A stretch of 64,000 bases of DNA. Source: Mytilus galloprovincialis (taxonomy: Eukaryota; Mollusca; Bivalvia; Mytilida; Mytilidae). The stretch covers positions 74,530,268-74,594,267 of the forward strand of contig NC_134847.1 of assembly GCF_965363235.1 (NCBI RefSeq), written 5' to 3'. Shown piece by piece: positions 12,930 through 23,100 of this stretch. Made by a program: the position numbers and the translations under genes. Each line of letters begins with the position of its first letter. Within the stretch, counting starts at the first letter, position 1. The notes beneath the pieces were generated by a model, which had not been told where the DNA came from, ran no database searches, and worked only from the letters and a program-made list of their open reading frames with translations.

Positions 12930-13100
12930 TTTGCCATAGATTTGGAAACAATAAAACTGATTCGCCATAGATTAGGAAATTTCAAAACTTGCCATAGATT
13001 AGGATTGTAAAAAACATCTGCCATAGATTTGGGATGGCATGTCGTCATTTGCCAAAGATTAGAAGTCTGCCATAGATTTGGAACCCACCATGGATTTGAG
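12930..13100. repeat. Cluster of 'gccatagatt' subterminal motifs
   Basis: About seven copies of GCCATAGATTTGGA-like words (some with 'agatta' or 'caaagatta') occur at roughly 25-35 bp spacing just inside the right end of the 11583-13106 element. Inverse copies sit inside its left end (11595-11638) and near 12400-12440. Confidence 0.7.
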
Positions 13101-13235
13101 TCTTACATATATTTTCTAGTTGATACAATATTTTACGGCTTGTATATCTTGTCATGATAACCTTAATAAAGGGTTGCTACTCAAAAGGATGCTATTAAAG
13201 CAAGTTGGTTGACCGTTATGGAATATCCATTACAT

Positions 13236-16069
13236 GTGAAATGTAAGTTGATCTCCTCCTTATCAACGTGCAATGCATATGAGTCTGTATTCTTCACACA
13301 GCTATTCAATACTATACCTTTAAGACTAACTGAAATAATTAGTCGAATCTTTTCCTGAAACATTATGAACAACGCAGATATTCATACTTTGTTTTAGGAA
13401 AGGATACATCAGATGTTTTTCAATTTACCAATTGTGAACTTTTCATTTTCGTGTAGCAAAACTGCAGTAAATTGAAAATTTATTATCAATATATCTCCCA
13501 GTCAATTATAGATTTTAATGCTTGCGTTTCATTTCATGATTCGTTGAAAGAAGGATGCTTCTTACATGTAAGATATGTATCAATGGATTTAAATGGTCAA
13601 ATTGAAGTCATTCTCCAGAAGGTATACTGACTCCATCATAGTTATGTGTTGCTCTTTATATAAAATATGTGTCACAGAACACAGCGGATACTAGCATGTT
13701 ACACTTGTCGTAATAAGCACAATTCTTGCATCCTTTATACGATAGTGAAATTACAGAGTGCGTTATTTTCACCAGATTTATGCCTGAAATTTGAACTACA
13801 AAAAGTGCCACTAGTAAAGCAAGAAGACACATCCAGAACGCACGATTTCGCTCCTGCGTTTGGGTGGGTTCATGCCATTTTACCGTTCCTTTCTGTGTAG
13901 AGTTTAGATTGTTATTGTCGTTTGTACTTTCGTCGTTGTTTTTTTTTAGCATTAGTACTATGTTCAAAAAGAAGTGAATGCTACATATCTTAGCCGAATT
14001 GCAGATGACCTTTTCAATGTCAAACGTTTATTTAATCTTTATTCGATGACAACATAATTATTCCAAGATTAACCGACTTAACAAGTTTTTTCGTATAAGT
14101 CCCAATTCATGACTAAGATATCATTGTGATTATTTTGTCTTCGTTATAACGAATATCTCAATAGTATTCCTATGTATCAAACAGTCAGTGATGAGAGGTA
14201 AATTTCAAGTGAGTTTTCATTTTTTATTAAATCTTTGAAATTATATAAAGATTTGAAAACGATCGTCAGTAACTGGGTTGTCCGATGCTCAAGTGTTGGT
14301 TCAAGTACAAGGGAAATTTAGGGTAAGGTCGTCACTAATGTTGAGTTAAATTGTGGCAAACTTTATCTGCTTTTGCAAATAGAATGTTTTAAAAGCAAAG
14401 TAAACATTTTAGTTCAAGTTTATCTACGAAGGTAACGACAATTTAAATGGTTCAACTACAAAATCACTCAAACATTTATGGAACGTGTTTCTACACACAC
14501 ACACACGCACATTTGCAACTTTTTGTGAGCATTACATCATGATAAGCCTACACAGAACGCACAACACTTCCAACAGCAGAATTTGACTGAGGTAGATACA
14601 CTCGTAGTTTTAGTACACTTACTTTTGACATTTTTTCTTGTGATGTCTGTTGCTTTTCTTCACACTTCTTCGTCAATATAATGGAATTTGATGAAACTGA
14701 TGTACCAGTGAGAGGTTTAAATAGCATTAAAACTAGGTTTTATCCACCAATTCTTTTTAAATAGAGACTTTCCTTACAGAATTTTACTCGGATTTTAGTA
14801 TTTTGTGTGATTTTACTTTTTACATTACTTTCAAGTTTGAAATTTACATGAGACATAAGTATTTTTATTCTCAGTCTGATCGCATATATGTTCAACTTTG
14901 TAGTTGATAAATACTCTGCTGAAATATAGTATGTAGTATACCGGAGCTGACTGAAATACTAATATCAACTTAAATGCACAATTATTAATTTACCGATTAG
15001 TATTATACAGAATTTGAAAAGATTTGATTTAAATTTACAGTACTTGATATGTATCTGTTGATAACAATTTTTAACACCTATTTAGACATAAATGTATTGT
15101 TTTAAAAAGGTGATGCTCTGAATTAAAGTGTATTTGAGGAAAACGGAGTCATCAAAAAGTCTGAATGCACTACAACGAAAGCATTTTTTTTAAACTCTTA
15201 TCAGAATTAGATTCAAGTTAATTCATATAAGGAATTAGTACTGATATTTCAAAGGTTTTATACCTGTTAGATAAACGATATACGATTGCTAGTTTTTTTC
15301 GCCCGAAAGTCTATAAATTTCAAAAAGAGACAGCCCATACAGAGATAATTTAAAAGATGTATGATAAATTTTCTTTAAAAAAAAATTCAACGACATTGGT
15401 TTATAATAGTAAAAGAATTTATAAAAGCTATCCAATTTCTATCAAATTTTGATTTTGTCATTTGAAAAATGATTTTCCGTTTTGAATATCTGGGAGTTCG
15501 GTATATTTTCTATTTTACTTTTTCCTAAAATTTCTGTTTGATATTAATGCAATGTGTGTTTTCCATAAAATGATTTCTTTATTATTTATGTCCTGCTGTC
15601 TAATACATTACACAAAATGGATAGAAGGAATCGAGCCAAATACTAGACATTACAAGAAAACAGATCAACCATCAAAACCTCCGCAAAAAAATAACAAACA
15701 TATAGACATAGTCGTCAATAAAAACAGATAACACATAAACAGTCAAACTTACATCTATAGAAATTATCTGAGAAATTGTATGTGTCCTATTGTAAAGTTT
15801 CAGCAAGTAAAAAGCACTAATTTTATTGTGAAAGAGGGACAAAAGATACCAAAGGGACAGTCAAACTCATAAATCGTGTGACAATCCCTACCTGGCTTAC
15901 CCAATTTTAAATTATACTTTTGATAGTGATGGCAAATATCTATAAATATCGAGCGTTTGACAATGAATTAGTAAGGTATATATTCTTAACCATTCTTGTG
16001 TTTCTGAAAAAATTGGGTTGATGATTAACGTCAAACTACTGACTATCAGTAGCTTAATTAGTAAGGCTT
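13236..16069. other. Non-coding stretch with a few repeat fragments
   Basis: Contains a (CA)n run at about 14492-14510. Two related dispersed fragments carry a 'ccgttttgaat ... gagttcggtat' core (15435-15530 and a weaker one at 14775-14825). A 'gagggacaaaagataccaaa' fragment at 15833-15870 is common in mussel DNA and recurs near 35400. Apart from the doubtful frame at 13656-13967 no gene is supported. Confidence 0.45.
13656..13967 (-). CDS. Possible small single-pass membrane protein
   Basis: A 103-codon frame from ATG to stop. Residues 1-43 are hydrophilic and Asn/Thr/Lys-rich. About residues 44-62 form a plausible membrane helix (FWMCLLALLVALFVVQI). The C-terminal part has four Cys, including CKNCAYYDKC. 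I recognise no family. Splice sites and expression cannot be judged, and frames of this length arise by chance in 64 kb. Treat as weak. Confidence 0.2.
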   Translation of the reverse strand: MNIVLMLKKNNDESTNDNNNLNSTQKGTVKWHEPTQTQERNRAFWMCLLALLVALFVVQISGINLVKITHSVISLSYKGCKNCAYYDKCNMLVSAVFCDTYFI

Positions 16070-16329
16070 AAGGTGGTACCTAACACTACAGGGAGATAAC
16101 TCTGTAAAAGCAGCTAAACGTTTTAAGGGAATATTAAGCTTTTCAATGATCAAAATAAGTTTTTGGCAAAATGTTATATAAACAGTGTAATTTTGGTGAT
16201 CAAACGGTTGGTTCAAATTTTTTGAAATTTTTCTATTTTTGTCAAAGAGTCAAAGTTAATACTTTGTCAAAATTTTATGAAAATTAAACGAGCCAAATTA
16301 ATTTAGTGAAGGTGTTGGATACCACCTTC
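16070..16329. mobile_element. 260-bp MITE with terminal inverted repeats
   Basis: Left end AAGGTGGTACCTAACAC and right end (complemented) AAGGTGGTATCCAACAC match at 15 of 17 bases. The interior is AT-rich and non-coding. The 'aaggtggtacctaacac...' head is a very common mussel repeat. No transposase inside; flanking duplications are unclear. Confidence 0.8.
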
Positions 16330-17019
16330 AGAAATATCTTGTTACTGCATATAACTGAAAATATGATTTATTGGAGATTTACGTTTATATTCAAGAAGAT
16401 AAAATATTCTAAAACTTTATCTTAATCAACAAAACGATTCCTTCGAACAAATGTCGTTATCGAAAATAGAGGTATTACCAACCCCAAGCCATGACCAGAT
16501 GAATTTTGGCAAAGAACATTAACTTTCGATTACTTCGAACTAAATGCACATTAAGTTAACACAATCAGAAAAAAAATATATATTACATTAGTGGTTTCAT
16601 TGTAGCTTATTTCAGATAGTGTTTATTACAGTGCCCATATGTTTTGCGCCGCACATTATAGATATTTCTTTTTTTAATAAAAAGCCAATTTCTTCAAGAA
16701 GCATTTGCCTTTTCTTTGCCATGGCTGAACCTATAATTATATAGAGAAAATCAGATTAGACATGCAGTGTGTTTGAAATCCGAATACTTGGAGCAGGCAG
16801 AATCATATGAAAAATATGAAATTCAACGACCATTGCGCTTATAATTATAAATAAATCATTAACTTACGTAAAAACAAAACGTATCCTTACTCAAATACTA
16901 ACTTTTTCAATAGAATTCAGGCTGTATAAGGAACACATGCATCGATTTTATTATATTATCAAAGTTATGATAAGCGACTTAGTATGTTTTCCCGTCATAG
17001 ATCTTAAAACATCATTTGA

Positions 17020-17215
17020 TATACATATCGAATGGTCTAGTGCATTTGACAGAGTGCAAGAGATGTTGCCATAATGTCTAAGATCCAGGGATTCAAATCC
17101 CGTTGAAGGAAGAAGAAAAATTTGCTGACGCAAATTTGAACATCCAACATTGTTAGGCCAACTTTAAGACTAATGGATATATTTAAGATGAAATATTTGT
17201 CAACACGATTTAATA
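17020..17215 (+). mobile_element. tRNA-headed SINE
   Basis: An A-box-like 'tggtctagtgcat' at about 17033 is followed about 60 bp later by a B box, GGATTCAAATCC, inside a short stem (ggg...ccc, 17096-17111), the spacing of a tRNA-derived RNA polymerase III promoter. The body ('gctgacgcaaatttgaacat', 'aacattgttaggcc') matches what I recall of mussel SINEs. The head does not fold into a full cloverleaf, so I do not call a tRNA gene. Confidence 0.6.
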
Positions 17216-17376
17216 ACAACATATTCGTAAAATACAATCGCATATTAGTACTGTTATCGCTATAGTTTTTTGTGTTTACCAAAACAGAAATATAAAAACA
17301 ACAACTTGTTAACTATTTAATCATTTAAAAAAGCCGCTTGGAATATTACCCTGATGTTAAAACATTCATTTTGTAG

Positions 17377-18720
17377 ATTGGATTCCTTGCATATTGGACT
17401 CTTTTAGTACACATCAGCTTTGCCACAATATGCCCTGTACCTTCTCCTTGTAAATGCGCAACATATTCGGGACAACGTGCTTACTGTTCGCGATTGAACT
17501 TAACACAGATCCCGGACTTGATCGAATCTGGAGGTACCTGGATAATTGATTTCAGTAATAACAACATTAAGACAATCAATGCTGGGGCTTTTAGAAATGT
17601 TCAATTAGAACAGGTATATTTCTCCAATAACAGTATCTCAATTGTTGATGACGATGCATTTTCTGGATCAGAAACATCAATGGACGTTGTTCGTTTTGAT
17701 GGGAATAAGCTGAAATCTATACCAATCGCATTAACGAGGTTGTCGAACTTGATAGAAATAAACATACAATATAACCCTATCACTGAGCTAGACAAAACCA
17801 TTCTAACAAATCTGTCAAAGTCATTGATTGGAATTTCATTTGGATCATCTTCTATGAAATATTGGCCAGTGTCTCTTCAGCAGCTTAACAATTTGCTGAT
17901 GCTAAGTATTTATAACTTACCTATTAGTGAATTTCCAGATAATGCGTTTAAAGGATTTGAAAAAAGTTTAAGTTTTTTGGAAGTCATTTCTACGACTTTT
18001 CATAACATTCCTGTTAATATGAATAAACTTACTAATCTAAATTATGTTAACTTCAAAGACAACCATTTCATAACAGAAATACCAGAAGATGCATTTACAG
18101 GTCTTCACAACATAACAACTATGAATTTTGAAGGCAATGGTATTAAAACAATGCCAGCAATATTTAAAGACTCTGATAAAATGTATCAAGTAACAATTAA
18201 GTCAGATGAACTGACAAACATAACAGACTCACGTCACTCAGCGAAATCACAATCCAGGTTTTATTACCTCACTCTGACAAATACAAGATTTGTAACGGTT
18301 CCTAAAGCAATCAGCAATATGCAAACAGTAACTGTTATTAGTTTAGTAAACGGAAGTATTGAAACTATTCAATTGAATGATTTCAAACAATTACCAGCTT
18401 TAGCAAATATTGTTCTGTCTTTCAATCCTATAAAATCGATCAAAACAAACGCATTCATGAATTTACCTTCGCTGAGGTACTTGTTTCTAGATGGGACACA
18501 GCTTACAACAGTACCAGAAGCCATTGCGAACACGAACGTTTCATGGGTCAATATGAACAATACAAAAATAGAATGTACATGTTCTGGTTTGAACTGGATG
18601 AAGTTATGGCCACGACGACTACAAACTACGATTGAAGGGATATGCATAAATACGGGAACTTCAATAATGAATTTTGTCACAAGCATAATACCAACATGCA
18701 AGTTTGAAGATATCCAATAG
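17377..18720 (+). CDS. Secreted leucine-rich-repeat protein (main exon)
   Basis: One exon encodes 447 residues and ends at TAG. It starts at acceptor TTTTGTAG (17369-17376), because the frame has a stop immediately before and no in-frame ATG near the 5' end. A short upstream exon must therefore supply the start. The N-terminus has a signal-like hydrophobic run (FLAYWTLLVHISFA), then an LRRNT cysteine cluster (CPVPSPCKC). About 13 repeats of 23-25 residues follow, each with L-x-x-N/S-x-I plus 'F/P' caps, then an LRRCT (CTCSGLNWMKLW ... CIN ... C). No transmembrane helix or GPI-type tail is seen, so an extracellular protein is likely. The ligand is unknown. Repeat types resemble chondroadherin/slit-like LRR proteins, many of which serve adhesion or immunity in molluscs; that role is inference. 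Confidence 0.85.
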   Translation: MGFLAYWTLLVHISFATICPVPSPCKCATYSGQRAYCSRLNLTQIPDLIESGGTWIIDFSNNNIKTINAGAFRNVQLEQVYFSNNSISIVDDDAFSGSETSMDVVRFDGNKLKSIPIALTRLSNLIEINIQYNPITELDKTILTNLSKSLIGISFGSSSMKYWPVSLQQLNNLLMLSIYNLPISEFPDNAFKGFEKSLSFLEVISTTFHNIPVNMNKLTNLNYVNFKDNHFITEIPEDAFTGLHNITTMNFEGNGIKTMPAIFKDSDKMYQVTIKSDELTNITDSRHSAKSQSRFYYLTLTNTRFVTVPKAISNMQTVTVISLVNGSIETIQLNDFKQLPALANIVLSFNPIKSIKTNAFMNLPSLRYLFLDGTQLTTVPEAIANTNVSWVNMNNTKIECTCSGLNWMKLWPRRLQTTIEGICINTGTSIMNFVTSIIPTCKFEDIQ

Positions 18721-18763
18721 ACATTGCTGCAAAAAATTGTCTTATAGGTTCTTACAACTTATA

Positions 18764-18769
18764 AATAAA
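18764..18769 (+). terminator. Polyadenylation signal of the LRR gene
   Basis: AATAAA lies 44 bases after the LRR stop codon, a plausible short 3' UTR. Confidence 0.55.
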
Positions 18770-19339
18770 AACCTTATCATTCATCAGTATATTTAAGGAA
18801 CCTTTGATGATTTTGTGACAAGTCTATCGTTGGTTTCTTTATGAACACTGCTTTTGTCGCTTTGAAAATAATGAGACTGTGGTAAACGGAAATCCGTTTT
18901 GGTTTAATTACCTTTTACCTAAAAATGTAACTATGTTCTTGTGTATGCTTTATATTCGGATGGTGATTGCATTTGAAATTTGTAACCTTTTGGGGGTTTT
19001 GCATGTTGATGGAACTTAAAGTTGAAGATATTATGGTAAATATTAAAGAATCCATAGAATTAAAAAGATCAATCTATCTAGATCAGAGAAACAAGAAAAC
19101 GTATACTAAAAATAACTTATATATTAAATCAAATTAATGCTTGAACAACTAAATGATTAAAAATTGTTGTTGTTTTTTTCTCTATCACCCAAATCCGGAT
19201 GGTTAGTAATTCCTGTCCGTTGTGGTCCGTTGTGGTACCCGTTGTGTTACTTTTTAAGTAAATCCTGGTGAAAAGTCGACTACGTTTTTATAGATATAAG
19301 AAGATGTGATATGAATTTAAAAGAGTTTACAATATGTAA

Positions 19340-19560
19340 AAATGTGGGACAAATGGCTGTATCTGGGTTTCGATAAGAGGAACACATCCGCGGTCAATCA
19401 ATTCATAAACGAGTTTGTAAAGCGTTCAAAAGGGGTGATTTTAACTTGGTGCCTTTTACGCAATAGCTCAATTGAAAGCAGTTACACTCTGTCATGAATA
19501 CAATGCGAGAAGTGCAAGATCATTTAGAGACGGTGCTGGAATGTTACTACATAAAAATGA
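19340..19560 (-). pseudogene. Decayed RT C-terminal remnant
   Basis: Minus-strand reading gives SFLCSNIPAPS near 19526-19556 and, after frameshifts, a degenerate NELIDRG near 19390-19410. These correspond to the S-N-I-P-A and LVDRYG blocks of the RT fragments at 11-13 kb. It is too diverged to code; called by position of matching blocks only. Confidence 0.4.
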
Positions 19561-19734
19561 AAAAGAGGGTCGAAAAGACACTGACAACGTCATGGCGAAA
19601 AAAGAAAATGTTTCAGAGCAAAACAAAAGTACACAAAACCAACATAGGTAACTAAAGACTGAACAAGGCGATCCCTTTAACTACAGCCACATTCTTAAAT
19701 TCATTTTCAGTAGTGCTAAAAATATTTGAAACAT

Positions 19735-19830
19735 GTGTTTATATATTTTTTTTTACCTATAATGGTTTACTTTTACAAATCGTGACTTGGATGGAGAGTT
19801 GTCTTATTGACATTTATATCAAATGTTTTT
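19735..19830 (+). repeat. 'cctataatggtttac' dispersed repeat, copy 1
   Basis: The ordered phrases 'acctataatggtttac', 'aaatcgtgacttggatgg' and 'agagttgtcttattg' recur in four other places, all on the plus strand: 29945-30065, 32825-32950, 34040-34330 and 39993-40090. Fuller copies begin with 'gtgagccaaggctctgtgtt'. This is a common mussel short repeat. Confidence 0.7.
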
Positions 19831-20027
19831 ATACCTTTTATATGTTATTATTCAATCAGTTACATTGCAAATGTAAGCCTCTGGAAGTAATATTTCCCCA
19901 AAAAGCGGAATTTTACCTGCAAATCCAGTATAAAAAAATCAGTATTGAGCTCGTATATGTAGGACATTCATTATATTGGTTTATGGTTGAACACAGTTGA
20001 CAACACACTCCTGTTAGTCGAAAATAA

Positions 20028-20037
20028 TTTATTTATT
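20028..20037 (-). terminator. Polyadenylation signals of SLC22 gene 1
   Basis: Two overlapping AATAAA words on the minus strand, about 150 bases after the stop at 20186. Confidence 0.5.
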
Positions 20038-20185
20038 TAGATATTTCTAAACTAAACATAAAGCACCATTAGGAAGGCTTGTCGAATATAAGGCTACGTC
20101 ATGTCTGTTTAAAATGCCAGATTTTTCTGATTTCGTCTTATATAGAAATATTCAGACATAGTAACGAGTAATGAATATAAAAAAA

Positions 20186-23100
20186 TCATAATTTTGATGA
20201 GTCTACTCCATCATTTACGTCAAAGCCAGGTGAATTTGCAGAATAGTCCTCTTTTTCCGATTTATATTTGTTGTTTGGTCTCCTGAAAGAAAAATAAATG
20301 TATTTTGGTAAAAACAAGTTTATCATAAATAATGGTTAAAATTAACAAATATTTACAATTACGTAATTACAACATTCATTAATCTAGGATAAAAATGCGA
20401 ATTTTATGGAATAAACTTCACCCGAAACCCAAAACAAATCTCATACCTGTTAATATTATCCCTATTCAACATTTCAGAAGTTGCTGGAAAAATACAAAGC
20501 AAACAACAAAATAAGAGCAGACAAAATACTAGAGGTAGATATACCTTTCAATCAAAAACACATGTACAAGTTATTGGATTTGAAATCTGAACTAATCCTA
20601 ACTTGTTTAACAATAAATAAGTACTATATATTTAGTCTTATAGCAATTTATAGTCATGAGGTATTTGTAAGATTTAATAGTTTTTCGGTCATGTCTCTTC
20701 TTTTGAGTATGATTTTTAATTTCAAACTATCCAATGCTGTTGTATTTACCATTGAAATTCATATTGAATTGTTCGAAAAAGGATTGAACAGAAATTGATT
20801 GACTGGAAGCGACATTTCTAACAAGTTTATCTTACAACTAGAATGATATTTATAAAATTTGGTAACTATAAAAAACGAAGTATCTTTATTTTAAGACATT
20901 GCAAATTCGCACTCATATCAAATGACCATCTGCAACGAAAATGTATGCATTCGTGATAAGTTCTTCAACATAAGACAGTGTTTGACGGACACTACAAAAA
21001 TATGCTATCATCACAAAAATATACAAAGGAAATAAAAGGAAAACCTTGACAGCCAAATTAATTGAGCTATAGAATATAGAGGTGGTAAATGCGTTTTTTT
21101 TTTTATATCGGTATTTCTTCCTCAATGCATTTTGACGAATATTATACCACCACCAAATTGACTTGAATGGATGCACACTTTAAATCAGCGTTATCGAGTA
21201 TAATGTCCAAAATGACAATATATTTCTATCATCAAAAATCCTTGATTATGCTACTTCATCTCAATGACATTGAGATGCGAAATTTTTATCTAAATTTGCA
21301 TTTTACACCCCTAGTATCGTCTTATTATTTAAAATATGAAGTGACCTATTTTGATGAGCGTCACTGATGAGTCTTATGTAGACGAAACGCGCGTCTGGCG
21401 TACTAAATTATAATCTTGGTACCTTTGATAACTATTTACACCACTGGGTCGATGCCACTGCTGGTGGACGTTTCGTTCCCGAGGGTATCACCAGACCAGT
21501 AGTCAACACTTCGGTGTTGACATGAATATCAATAATGTGGTCATTTTTATAAATTTCCTGTTTACAAAACTTTGAATTTTCGAAAAACTAAGGATTTTCT
21601 TATCCCAGGTATAGATTACTTTAGCCGTATTTGGCACAACTTTTTGGAATTTTGGATCCTCAATGCTCTTCAACTTTATACTTGTTTGGCTTTATAAATA
21701 TTTTGATTTGAGCGTCACTGATGAGTCTTATGTAGACGAAACGTGCGTCTGGCGTACTAAATTATAATCCTGGTACCATTGATAAATATTAACACCACTG
21801 GGTCGATGTCACTGCTGGTGGACATAGTCCCCGAGGGTATCACCAGCCCAGTAGTCAACACTGAATATCAATAATGTGGTCATTTTTATAAATTTCCTGT
21901 TTACAAAACTTTGAATTTTCGTAAAAACTAAGGATTTTCTTATCCCAGGTATAGATTACCTTAGCCGTATTTGGCACAACTTTTTGGAATGTTGGATCCT
22001 GAATGCTCTTCAACTTTATACTTGTTTGGCTTAATACATTTTTTGATTGTAGCGTCACTGATGAGTCTTATATAGACAAAACGCTCGTCTGGCGTACTAA
22101 ATTATAATCATTGTACCTTTGATAACTATTTACACCACTGGGTCGATGCCACTGCTGGTGGACTATTGATTCAGATTATGAAATGTGTGAATGTTTTAAA
22201 ATCAAATTTTAATCTCAAAGGGAAAATAAATAATTAAGAATTTGATAAAACAGGATTGCCTGAGAAGAGGGGTATTTAAAAGTTTTTTTGTGCTAACTAT
22301 TATCAGTAAATATTATTAGTATTGATTGAATTATTCAGATCAGATTGACTTGAAGACATACTTTCCAAAGTTTATTCCGTCTTCAATTGTTTCTGGTAAG
22401 TGTTGGTTGAGTGTCTCTGGTAGCATTAAGGCTAGAAGGCCTGCTAGCAATGCACAGCCACCAAATAGCACAAATGGCAAAGCTCTCCCGACATAACCTG
22501 ACACAGCTTTATTCTGAGATGAAAATCAATGTTATTCATTTCAGATACGTAAATATGACAAACATACCAATTGTTATCAATATCTATTTCTTAATAATAA
22601 TGCTAAATAAATTATGTATACATTTATATGTATATAACATAATTCGCTTATTTTTGTTTGTACGCAACGATCGCAAGCAAAATAATATACAATTAAAAAC
22701 CAATTTTTCAGAGAACAATTGAAGGTCTTTCCACCAGTTAATATCTATTTTGATATTAAAATATAAAAAATCAGTCTAAAATGTCAGTTCATATGGCTTT
22801 ATGATGTATAGATATGAATTTAAAGCAAAGGTCAAAATCTAGAACGTCAAATGAACCTATGACCTTGACCTCAATTTCAAGGTCACAAACTGAGGATTTT
22901 AAATCAAAAGACCCTAGTCTCTAATATGTATGGTTAATAAGTTATAACACTTTAAACATAATTTAAGATATGATAGGGGGTAACACTCCCATTCATTGTT
23001 TACGCACCCTTTCAACTCAAATTATTTAGTTACCACATGTCGCAACTAACAATTTATACAAAATAATTTGTCGATATCTTATAAGGTTAATGAAAATGAG

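Larger units (their letters stand above)
11583..13106. mobile_element. 1.52-kb TIR element inserted in an RT remnant
   Basis: The left end GTAGGACTCAAGTCTATGG and the reverse complement of the right end GTAAGACTCAAATCCATGG match at 16 of 19 bases, and similarity extends for about 56 bp. The 6-bp sequence ATATAT flanks both sides (11577-11582 and 13107-13112) as a target duplication. Deleting the element plus one flank restores continuity of the interrupted RT remnant. The ends carry repeated 'gccatagatt(t/a)gga' motifs, a possible transposase-binding array. No transposase is visible; the body is largely a second, minus-strand RT fragment. So it is a non-autonomous composite, family unknown. 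Confidence 0.8.
11495..13235 (+). pseudogene. RT remnant (plus strand), split by an inserted element
   Basis: Two plus-strand pieces belong to one reverse-transcriptase C-terminal region common in bivalve genomes (Penelope-like or related family). The first, about 11495-11582, reads NISAASAYGVY. The second, about 13107-13235, reads LIQYFTACISCHDN, then GLLLKRMLLKQ, then a shifted LVDRYGIS. The minus-strand copy at 11648-12430 has the same order (GVYTSQLVRYSRACISYHDF ... LVDRYGI), which proves the alignment. Frameshifts and stops are present. The 11583-13106 element interrupts it exactly between GVY and the next codons. Confidence 0.7.
18770..20185. other. Spacer between LRR and SLC22 genes
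   Basis: Holds an RT remnant (19340-19560), a dispersed repeat (19735-19830) and the 3' UTR of the SLC22 gene. No gene is recognised in the rest. Confidence 0.5.

Noticed and set aside
13667..13900. Plus-strand 77-codon frame
   Set aside because: Opposite a slightly more plausible minus-strand frame; neither has homology I can name.
17030..17111. tRNA gene
   Set aside because: A- and B-box-like words are present, but no acceptor or anticodon stems form; the following body matches a SINE.
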